Shown here: in pieces, positions 56,586 through 64,000 of the stretch
Layout of the letters: each line of letters begins with the position of its first letter
How positions within the stretch are numbered: the first letter of the stretch is position 1
Assembly (NCBI GenBank): GCA_963783095.1
Contig: CAWAMR010000002.1
Coordinates: 1,302,001 to 1,366,000 of the forward strand
Reading direction: 5' to 3'
DNA from: CAWAMR01 sp963783095
GTDB lineage: Bacteria; Planctomycetota; Planctomycetia; Gemmatales; Gemmataceae
DNA length: 64,000 nucleotides
Notes under the pieces: generated by a model
Seen by the model: only the letters and a program-made list of their open reading frames with translations
The model's database searches: none
Told to the model about the DNA's origin: nothing
Program-made: the position numbers and the translations under genes

Positions 56586-58268
56586 TTATTTCAAGAACAC
56601 CTCAAGTTTTTGGTCATTGAGGATCTTCAAGGTTGGCATCGCTTTGAGAGCTTGCTTGAGGTTCACATTTATTTTTTCTATTTCGAGGTTCAAACAAAGT
56701 AGCGGTAAGGATGTAACGGCCGAGAAATCCTTGACACTCGACATGCGCTGACAATCCAACCGAGTGATTTTCGTCCCTTTCAGAGGCGTCAGGTCGGCTA
56801 CCGGAGTTCCGTTCAGATTGAGCGTTCCTAAAAGGGGCAAATCGCGGAGTGGCCGTAGATCCTTGATCCCCGCGGAATTCTCCAGATTGAGGTAGGTGAT
56901 TTTCAAGCCCGCCAACGGCTTAAGGTCGCTGACTTTCGAATTCACTAAAGTCAAACTCGTCAAAGAGCCAAGGCTGGACAACGGCTTGAGATCGCTGACC
57001 TTTGAATTCACCAAAGTCAGATTCGTCAAAGAACCAATGTGGGCCAACGGTTTGAGATCGCTAACCTTCGAATTCACCAAAGTCAGATTTGTTAATGCGC
57101 TTGCGCCGGCTAATGCTTTAATGTCGCTGAGGTTTGTGTTCTCACAGTTCAGGGCCACCAACGGCAATCCCTCCAGGCCATCCAACCTGGTCAGCTGAGG
57201 AAGTTGTTGCAGAAACAACTTTTTTAGCTTCGTGTTTTTGAGCGAGGACAGATCCTTGATGGCGCAATCGACTAAATTCAACGCTTCCAGGGGAACATCT
57301 TCCAGAGGCAGTAAACTCGATATTTTGGAAGAGCGAAGGTCGAGAAAAGTGAGCACGGTGTGTCCCTTTAACGGGCCAAGGTCGGCGATAGGAAAACCCC
57401 AAAGACTCAAATCTTTCAAGGGCATCGACTTGAGTGTGCTGATATCTGCTGCAGCGCTTCCCTTGGTATGCAGCGCGAGCAATTCTAGAGGCATACCCGC
57501 CAGGGGAGCCAAACTTGGGATACTGGCAGCGTTCAATCGAAGTTCTTTGAGTGGCTTGCCCTTCAGAGCTGCCAGTGGTTCCAGATTGAGAGCTTTGGTG
57601 GTGGTCAATAGAAATTCTTTCAGAGGTTTGCCCCGCAACGGTTCCAGGTCGCTCACCAGAGACGACGCTAAATTCAAGAATTCCAGTTTGTTGCAATCTT
57701 CCAGCGGCTTCAGGCTGACGATACTTGTCGCCGAGGCAATATCCAGCTTGACTAAGGTTTTGTTTCCTGCCAGAGGTTCCAGAGTGGTTATCTTGCCGCA
57801 TATAAGGCGAATTTCGACGAGGGGCAACCCCTTAAGCGGTTTCAAATCGCGTACCGCATAGCTGTTCAGGCAAGCCAGGTGAGTCAGTTCCTTGAGATAC
57901 TTCAGCACGGCCAGATCTTTGAGTTTTCCAGATCCCCCCGGCATTGTGGAACACTCGAGTTTTCGCAAACTCGGCAACGCCCGTAGGGCGCTGATGTCGG
58001 CAATGTAGTCGCATTTCAGCGCGACTTCGGTCACCTTGTCATCTTCAACTTTGTAAGTCAGGTACGGATCGGCTAACTGGTTGAGGTCTTTGATCTTGAG
58101 GATGACCTCTTCGGCTTGTCTTTTGGCCGGTAACGCGGCGATTTGTTCGACCCATTTTTCGTCAACAGGCGGGACATTGGATTTCTTCTTAACCTGCGCC
58201 AAAACAGGCCGATTGGCACCGAACGATAGCCAAACGAAAATCGTGCCCAGCAACAACAACCGAATCAT
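56586..58268 (-). CDS. secreted leucine-rich repeat protein
   Basis: 560 aa. Signal peptide (LLLLGTIFVWLSFGANRPVLA) followed by about 18 leucine-rich repeats of the internalin/TpLRR-like type (consensus DLKPLxxLPLxxLxLxxTxV). Three consecutive repeats carry nearly the same LTLVNSKVSDLKPL segment, encoded by near-identical DNA at 56925-57104. Likely a surface protein-binding scaffold. It lies directly downstream of the kinase-LRR gene and shares its repeat style. Confidence 0.88.
   Translation of the reverse strand: MIRLLLLGTIFVWLSFGANRPVLAQVKKKSNVPPVDEKWVEQIAALPAKRQAEEVILKIKDLNQLADPYLTYKVEDDKVTEVALKCDYIADISALRALPSLRKLECSTMPGGSGKLKDLAVLKYLKELTHLACLNSYAVRDLKPLKGLPLVEIRLICGKITTLEPLAGNKTLVKLDIASATSIVSLKPLEDCNKLEFLNLASSLVSDLEPLRGKPLKEFLLTTTKALNLEPLAALKGKPLKELRLNAASIPSLAPLAGMPLELLALHTKGSAAADISTLKSMPLKDLSLWGFPIADLGPLKGHTVLTFLDLRSSKISSLLPLEDVPLEALNLVDCAIKDLSSLKNTKLKKLFLQQLPQLTRLDGLEGLPLVALNCENTNLSDIKALAGASALTNLTLVNSKVSDLKPLAHIGSLTNLTLVNSKVSDLKPLSSLGSLTSLTLVNSKVSDLKPLAGLKITYLNLENSAGIKDLRPLRDLPLLGTLNLNGTPVADLTPLKGTKITRLDCQRMSSVKDFSAVTSLPLLCLNLEIEKINVNLKQALKAMPTLKILNDQKLEVFLK
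56925..57104. repeat. three tandem near-identical LRR units in DNA
   Basis: Units of about 69 bp repeat the block GAGATCGCTAACCTTCGAAT followed by TCACCAAAGTCAGATT with few changes, inside the LRR gene. Recent tandem duplication is the simplest explanation. Confidence 0.8.
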
Positions 58269-58364
58269 AGGTATCTCTCGAGCAGATCAGCAAATGTATG
58301 AAAAAGGTATTTCCAATTTTAGGGATATTCCGTTTAAGGTGCCACGATCGAATGGAAGAGACTA

Positions 58365-60838
58365 TTATGGGTTACCCTTCAAGAAATCCTCGCGGAACTC
58401 GCCGTTGATTCGCTTCAGGTTGGGGTGCTTCTTGACGGCCTCGGCAAAGATTGGCCGAAAATCGCATTCGAGATCGGTTAGTTCGGACAATTTTTCAAGA
58501 ACGGAAAGTTCTTTTATTTCTGGGCAATGCTTGATATTCAGCGTCGCGAGTTTCATTCCCGCTAATGGATGGAGGTTCGACACCGCCGTGTCGCTCAGAT
58601 CCAGTTTTTGCAGCTTCGGCAGCGACGTTTTCAACGATGTCAGGTCGGGGATTGCGGATTGCGTCAAACTCAGGTTCGTCAAGCCAGGAAAACTTGCCAG
58701 TTGTTTCAAGTCGAGACTGGCGATGCCAATGAGATTGCAAGTCTTGAGCGAAGGGATGGTCCCGCAGGCAGCGAGATCGATTTGCGGCAGGAATTGCAGA
58801 TTCAAATACGTCAACGGCAGCCCGCGCAGACCGGAGAGATTCACCAGGCTGTCCGAGGTGATCGACACCTGGAATAAATGAGGAAACGCCTTGAGCGGTT
58901 CCAGATCTTTCAACACGATACGATCGACCACCAGTGCAACACCATTGACTTCATTTCCCTGAGTGGTTCGGCTCCAGACCGAGGGGTTTTGGTAGTCGAA
59001 GCCCGGATTGCGTTTTTTCAGTTCTGCCCCGACGGAGATCATTTGTTCGCGAACGTCGCGCTGGCCAAAGTTCGCCGGCGGCGAGGTCTCGACGGGCCGG
59101 GGAGGTCGTTTGCGAACCGCCAGTTCCACTTTTCCACCCGCCGGCAAATCGAACCGATCGCGATCGATTTCGTAAAGGCGGAACCCTTTCTGCTCTCTCA
59201 CTTCGTAATTTCCCGGTCGAAGTTCAATGTTATTCTCCGCAGGATCCCAAACTTTCTCGATGTTCCCGTTACGCCAGAGGCCGATTTCCAGGGTGCCGCG
59301 GTACGTCGCATTGTACCGTCAGAGTACCTTTGGCTTCGGCTTTGCGCGAAGGCAGCAGCCAGAGGACAAGAAGTACGCCGGCACCGATGAACCCACTCGT
59401 AATCAACGCAATGAGGAACCAGGGAGTAGATCGGCGAGGAGCGGGAGTTTTTCGGCTGCTTACCAGCTCTCCTGGGTCGTCGATGTCCGAGAACAAGACT
59501 TCCGGGCTGCTCGCGACACTGGAGAAAACTGGGGGCGGGGTGTGCAAGTCTTTTTCGATGGCGGCGGATCGTCTCAATAACTTCCCGGGCATCCGCCGGC
59601 GCTCAGCTGGGTCGTGCGCCAGCATCCGAGCGATTAGATCGCTCAAGGCAAGCGGAATTGCGGGCTTGAGGCTGCTGACGGTAGCGGGAGTGTGATTGGC
59701 AAGTCCGTTGAGGTAATCGATGGTAGTCTTGGCTGGGAACGGAAGATGACCCGTCAGGAGCAAATACAACACGGAGCCCAGACTGAAAAGGTCGCTGCGA
59801 TGGTCGGTTTCATGGCCGCTGGCTTGTTCCGGGGTAGATAGCCTGGCGTGCCCAGTATCTGATTGGTCGAAGTAATGGAAACATCTTCTTCGAGTGCACG
59901 AGCCAGGCCAAAGTCAAGAATCTTGACTCGACCATTCGGCGCTTCCAACCAGAGGTTGGCTGGTTTGATGTCGCGATGGACCAGACCGTGTTGATGCGCA
60001 GCACTCAGGCCCGACGCTATCTCCCGGCCGATGCGCAAAACTTCGTCCAGCGCCAGGGGTCCTGCGCCGATGAACGTCCGCGAGAGATTCGCCTTTGAGC
60101 AGCGGCATCGCCAGATAGGGAGTGCCGCGTTCTTGATCGACCTGATGAATCGCGACAATGTTGTCGTGTTCGAGAGCTGCACAAGATCTCGCCTCTGCGC
60201 AGGAAGCGCTGCCGCATCGCTGTTGAGACCACGCTGGGGTTCATGACTTTCAAAGCCACGGATCGCCGCAGGTAAATATCTTCAGCGTGAAAGACCATCC
60301 CCATTCCGCCTTTACCGAGCAATTTCAGAATGCGATAGTGACCGAGACGTCCGATTTCTCCAGGCTTTTGCGGCGGGTTCAGAAATGCGAATTCATCTTC
60401 CGTATCGAGTGAAGAGGAGGAGTTACTAATTGGAGGCAGTGCAGCAGTAGGTTGTTGTAATCCTGTCGGAAGTAATGCGGAGGTAAAGCCGTCATAAGCG
60501 GATTGGTGCTGTGGATGGACATCGTTGGACCTGTGTTGGCTTGTTTGGGTAAAGGTAGAGTCAAACACTCTATCGAGATACTCGAGATATTCCGGAAAGC
60601 GCTGCTGAAATTCCTCAGCGGTAACGACTTCCCCCGCCCGGCGTCGGTTGTCCAGCTCCACGCCTAACAATTCCATGAACAAGTACGGTCGATCCTCTGC
60701 TTCCACCAGCGGCAGGCTATCCTCGATTCGAGGTTTTTTCCCGGCGAGCCACTCACGCTCGAAGTGCCGGCACACCGGATCGATTCGACCTGCTGCTCCT
60801 TGCGGAATAGTGAATCCGAAGAGTTCCGAAGCTTTCAT
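58365..60838 (-). CDS. Ser/Thr protein kinase fused to PEGA-like and leucine-rich repeat domains, several frameshifts
   Basis: About 820 aa in total. N-terminal helical part (residues 1-150), kinase domain with GKGGMGMVF, SVALKVM, HRDIKPANLWLE, DFGLARAL and GTPGYL, then a membrane segment (PWFLIALITSGFIGAGVLLV), a short PEGA-like beta segment (KGTLTVQCDVPR, EVREQKGFRLYEID) and five or six LRRs to the stop at 58365. Frame changes are needed near 60190, 60060, 59830 and 59290. The layout puts the kinase inside and the LRRs outside the cytoplasm. Confidence 0.8.
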
Positions 60839-61296
60839 GAAGCCAGTTCCTCAACCGTCAGATTGCCATGAACGTTCGGTCTCGTTCTGGCAGCGACCGC
60901 AAATCATGCCGGCCTTACGGAAAGATGGGTTGCGCGTTGTGTGCCTTATTGCGAATCAATCAAATGCGATTTTCTCATATTACTCTACACAACTCGGATA
61001 ACCAGGCAATGCGATCGAAATCCAGGATCCGGATAGATATCGCCATCATCTTGGATTCACTGGAAGGTAACTGACGTTGTAGCCGGTCGAAACAACTCAC
61101 CGAATGATTCAGAAGATGATCGGAGATTTGCGAAAACTAGAGTTCGGCGGCATTAGGCATTAGGCATTAGGCATTAGGCATTAGTTGAGTATCCCAATGT
61201 CGAGCGATCCTGAACGGGCAGAGACCCAACTAATGCCTAGTGCCTAATGCCAAGTGCCCAGTGCCTAATGCCTAATGCCTAATGCATGCCTAACTA
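60839..61296. other. intergenic with heptamer repeat
   Basis: 458 bases. Bases 60839-61140 are the upstream region of the kinase gene, with nothing recognised; 61151-61292 is the repeat described separately. Confidence 0.6.
61151..61292. repeat. CATTAGG heptamer array and inverse
   Basis: Five CATTAGG units at 61151-61184 face about eight CCTAATG-like units at 61230-61292 (some changed to CCTAGTG or CCAAGTG), about 45 bases apart. Same design as the GTGGTCA array at 11921-12063 but another heptamer. Confidence 0.85.
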
Positions 61297-62652
61297 CTAC
61301 TGGTCCTTCTTGACTTCCCGGAATACCATGGGATCTTTCGGTGCGCGAACCTTGCGCCAGTTAGCAAGGGGATTTGCATTAACGTTGGCTTTGATCCCAT
61401 CCTTTTCGATAGGCTCAAGGACAGGCACGGCCTTTTCCACATAGCTGACCACGATCGCAGGCTGCCAGGCAACTTTGACTCCCTGCATGTTCTTTTTCCA
61501 GGCGTTCAACGCCTCGATCATCCGCGCTGCAGCAACTTTCCAGGCGATCCTCGGCCTGCCGCCCACCTTGCCGATGAGGACTTGCTCGTCATTTTCAAAG
61601 CTCGTGATGTCGATCAGTGCTTCATTGACCCAGTACGTCGCCGCTTCCAGATTCACCACTTCGTCGGGACGCATCTGACAGAAACCGACCAGAGCGTCGA
61701 TTCGTTCCGCGTAAGTATAGGCCAATTTCTTCGGATCCCCAGGAGATGCCGCGATGATGAGTGCGTATCCCGGTCGGGCCAGGATCTCCTTGTCCTTGTT
61801 GCGGATCACCGCTTCTTTGAACTGGCCCAGCGCTTGAATGGCATAACGCCGGATGAACTGAACCACCCGGCCTTGCTCCGCTTCGCCCGGCGAACCCGTC
61901 AAAATGTAGTTTTGGAACCTCAGGATATACTTTTCCAGATAAAGTGCAAGCTCAACCTGTTTGGCCTGGGGAAGAAAGTTTTTGGTCGGGTCGCCCGCTG
62001 CCGGCTGCGCTATCAGGTTGCGCAGCCCTTCGAAAGCATAAACGCGCAACGCATCGGGGTATTTCTCCTCGTCCTTGAGAATCCTCATGAACGAATCCGC
62101 GAATCCCGCATAGGGGAGTTTCGCCGCCAGCGACATCATTCGCACCGCGTTGAGACGTTCGATCATCTTGGTGCTCTGGTCGAGCACAAGCTCCAGGTCT
62201 TCCTGTATCGCCTTGCCAAACTCGTTGGCGTATTGATAGTGGTAGGGCCGGAGCACGCCGTTGAGTTCGAGGTTGGTAAGAGAGATCCCCATGCGTTCCG
62301 CTTCGTCCATGAGGTACTGCATGGTCTCGGTTTCGGGTTTGGGTTTGATCTTTTCATCTTTGCGCTGTGCCGGCTCGCCGTTGTACGGTGGCTGGGCGAT
62401 GCGATACGCCAGCCACTTGGCCACTTTGGCGATGGCTTCGCGGTTCTTTTTCGTCTGCGCCATATCGCCCGGGACAATGACGGGAGCTGTGCCGTTTCTG
62501 ATGATACTAACGATTGAATTAGTAGCCGATAAAGGCTTATCGGGAACCGGAACGGCCGCTGATGCGGGTCGATCCCCGCCTATCAAGGCGACCACGACAA
62601 AAGAACCCGCAAGAACGCCGCCAAGACCAGGTCGGCCTGGAAACTGAAGCAT
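61297..62652 (-). CDS. secreted protein of unknown function
   Basis: 451 aa with a signal peptide (LAGSFVVVALIGGDRPASA). The body is mainly helical with HEAT-like segments (ALRVYAFEGLRNLIAQPAAG, FIRRYAIQALGQFKEAVIRN) and a basic tail. No domain recognised. The frame is complete. It lies upstream of, and on the same strand as, no obvious partner. Confidence 0.75.
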   Translation of the reverse strand: MLQFPGRPGLGGVLAGSFVVVALIGGDRPASAAVPVPDKPLSATNSIVSIIRNGTAPVIVPGDMAQTKKNREAIAKVAKWLAYRIAQPPYNGEPAQRKDEKIKPKPETETMQYLMDEAERMGISLTNLELNGVLRPYHYQYANEFGKAIQEDLELVLDQSTKMIERLNAVRMMSLAAKLPYAGFADSFMRILKDEEKYPDALRVYAFEGLRNLIAQPAAGDPTKNFLPQAKQVELALYLEKYILRFQNYILTGSPGEAEQGRVVQFIRRYAIQALGQFKEAVIRNKDKEILARPGYALIIAASPGDPKKLAYTYAERIDALVGFCQMRPDEVVNLEAATYWVNEALIDITSFENDEQVLIGKVGGRPRIAWKVAAARMIEALNAWKKNMQGVKVAWQPAIVVSYVEKAVPVLEPIEKDGIKANVNANPLANWRKVRAPKDPMVFREVKKDQ

Positions 62653-62795
62653 TGCAACCTTGCACGGATGAAATGAGAAAAGCCGGCAAGCGGCAAGACC
62701 TTACCCTAACAATGAAACGACGGGAGGACTCTTTTCGTTGGCAAAGAATCCTCACTATTGAAGCTAACAGGTTTCAAGAGAGGATTCAACAGATC

Positions 62796-62861
62796 GTAGG
62801 GCAAGCGTCTCGCTTGCCTTGAACCGAATTTGGCAAAAGGCAAGCGAGACGCTTACCCTAC
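62796..62861. repeat. 25-bp inverted repeat, possible terminator
   Basis: GTAGGGCAAGCGTCTCGCTT (from 62796) pairs with the inverse ending at 62861, one mismatch, loop 16 bases. It lies just beyond the stop of the gene at 62867 and could terminate it. Confidence 0.75.
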
Positions 62862-62866
62862 GTAAC

Positions 62867-64000
62867 TCACGGCTTCGCGGGCGCTGCTTCTTTCTTGGGC
62901 GGGGGCGGCAGAGGTATCGCCATGGGTGCCACATTGGTCGCCGATGATCTGATGGGCACCATCCACAAGATTAGCGGCACCGCTCCATAGCTGTATTTCA
63001 ACGACAATTTCTCTCCTCCGGAAATGTCGAACGTAAATACGGCAATCCGATCCAATTTGGCAAGCTGATCGAAATAGTCCTGGCCGTCCTTGGGATCCCG
63101 TACCGCCTTGATGAATTTTCCGAGCCGTTTGGCGTTCATTTCCGCCTGAATCAACGGCGCAGGGCCGCCCTTTGAGGTCAGCGCATCCTTCAAAATGGTC
63201 ATCCCATCCGGACCAAAAGAGAGATAGAGGGCATCGGGAGCAAACAGGACATACAGTTTCGGACTCTTCCCAAACCCGCGCTTCATTTCGGCAGGCATCT
63301 CATCGCTAAAGTCAAGTTCGTGAACGGCCATGCCGTCAATCTTGCCGGCATCCAGCTTCAGCGCCTTTTGAAACTCCCCCGGCGCGAGCTTGACGGCCCC
63401 CCGAAGTGCTTTTTCCAGGGCGGCGGTATTCTTCAGTCGAACTGCGGCGATTGCGTTAAACAACCCATCCTTGTTTGGACCCCGCAAGCTGGCGGCCAAA
63501 TCCATATCGCCGGATTTCACGGTTCGCCCCAGGGCTTTGATTGCCTCGGTTCCTGCGGTTACGAGTTCTTCGGCCATCCCCTTGGTCTTCTCGGTGAAAT
63601 ACGAAAGCGCGAGGTCGGAAAGTCCGGTGAAAATCCCGCGAAGTTCATCGTTAAACAAGGGCATTTCGATTAGCACATGCCCAACCGAATCTTTCCCAAC
63701 GATTCCAAGGAAATCGTTCTTGCTCGGTGGAATCCCGGCGATGCTTTTCGCCAGTTTGCTCTGGGGTTTGCCATCCAGCGTCACTTCGATCCGAAGTTCT
63801 CCCGAGGGCGGGTCCAGATCGATGCGTTCGACGAGTTCGCGCCCATCGTTAAGCCCCATTTCGTACCACCCCACCACCATCTTCAGAGTTTTCTGGAGAA
63901 GCTCCGCTTGTTTTTCACCCAAGGCAGGATTCTTAGCCTGTTCCAGTGCTTGTTCCATGAATCCGATCCCTGCATCCTTTAATTCCTTGGGAATTTGATC
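62867..64000 (-). CDS. protein of unknown function (5' end outside window)
   Basis: At least 377 codons; the frame is open to the right edge, where DQIPKELKDAGIGF precedes the first internal Met. It shows alternating amphipathic strands and helices, no membrane segment in the visible part, and a Pro/Lys/Ala-rich C-terminus (LPPPPKKEAAPAKP). Similar large secreted proteins occur in Gemmataceae. No function assigned. Confidence 0.7.
   Translation of the reverse strand, partial: DQIPKELKDAGIGFMEQALEQAKNPALGEKQAELLQKTLKMVVGWYEMGLNDGRELVERIDLDPPSGELRIEVTLDGKPQSKLAKSIAGIPPSKNDFLGIVGKDSVGHVLIEMPLFNDELRGIFTGLSDLALSYFTEKTKGMAEELVTAGTEAIKALGRTVKSGDMDLAASLRGPNKDGLFNAIAAVRLKNTAALEKALRGAVKLAPGEFQKALKLDAGKIDGMAVHELDFSDEMPAEMKRGFGKSPKLYVLFAPDALYLSFGPDGMTILKDALTSKGGPAPLIQAEMNAKRLGKFIKAVRDPKDGQDYFDQLAKLDRIAVFTFDISGGEKLSLKYSYGAVPLILWMVPIRSSATNVAPMAIPLPPPPKKEAAPAKP

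Noticed and set aside
61..64000. CRISPR arrays, rRNA and tRNA genes
   Set aside because: I saw no regularly spaced identical repeats with unique spacers, no rRNA segments, and no cloverleaf that I could support by reading. A tRNA or covariance-model scan would settle it.

Overview
The window looks like a chromosomal stretch from a planctomycete, most likely Gemmataceae or a close relative. The evidence is three secreted DUF1549/DUF1553 cytochrome-like proteins, two DUF1501 proteins and one DUF1552 protein (the PSD1-type set typical of Planctomycetes), an ECF sigma factor coupled to a FecR/VIT/VWA protein, PQQ-like propellers, a PPC-domain protein, Uma2-family genes, a Ser/Thr kinase fused to leucine-rich repeats, and many secreted proteins known only from this group. 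No rRNA, tRNA or CRISPR array was recognised.

Layout. 1-6.7 kb (minus strand): FecR/VIT/VWA protein (cut by the window edge), ECF sigma factor, a deleted Uma2-like remnant, a large secreted protein, an intact Uma2 protein and YebC. 6.9-16.9 kb (plus strand): a moxR / DUF58 / transglutaminase operon, then an E2-like acyltransferase domain protein, a methyltransferase and a double helix-hairpin-helix protein. A 2.8-kb accessory island (7.9-10.7 kb: SUKH fragments, an unknown gene, and a PD-(D/E)XK-like nuclease with a coupled partner) splits moxR from DUF58. 17-22.7 kb: a HEAT protein, then a candidate restriction-modification pair (1056-aa Eco57I-like methylase plus a PD-(D/E)XK-like protein) read on minus. 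22.9-27.3 kb: membrane-anchored protein, a cluster of L33, L24 and L31, a tyrosine-rich secreted protein, an FmdB-like protein without cysteines and a sugar epimerase. 27.5-30 kb: PQQ propeller and type III polyketide synthase. 30-43 kb: two PSD1/DUF1501 operons with a Panacea-type toxin-antitoxin pair between them, then PPC and PQQ proteins. 43-46.4 kb: MFS transporter, LptF/LptG permease, tyrosine phosphatase. 46.5-48.6 kb: a group II intron inserted in a small palindromic transposon-like element. 48.6-53 kb: DUF1552 and a third PSD1 protein. 53.5-56.6 kb: sugar transferase and methyltransferase. 56.6-64 kb: LRR protein, kinase-LRR protein and two secreted proteins.

Two features cut across the window. 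First, at least eleven otherwise well conserved genes are broken by one or more small frameshifts. Several can be traced to one missing base in a short homopolymer. This looks more like uncorrected sequencing error than mass gene decay, so those genes are annotated as single loci. Second, the intergenic space is rich in inverted repeats: 38-46-bp perfect or near-perfect stems, heptamer arrays, and a MITE-like family with terminal inverted repeats and 8-9-bp target duplications. One MITE copy carries the intron.
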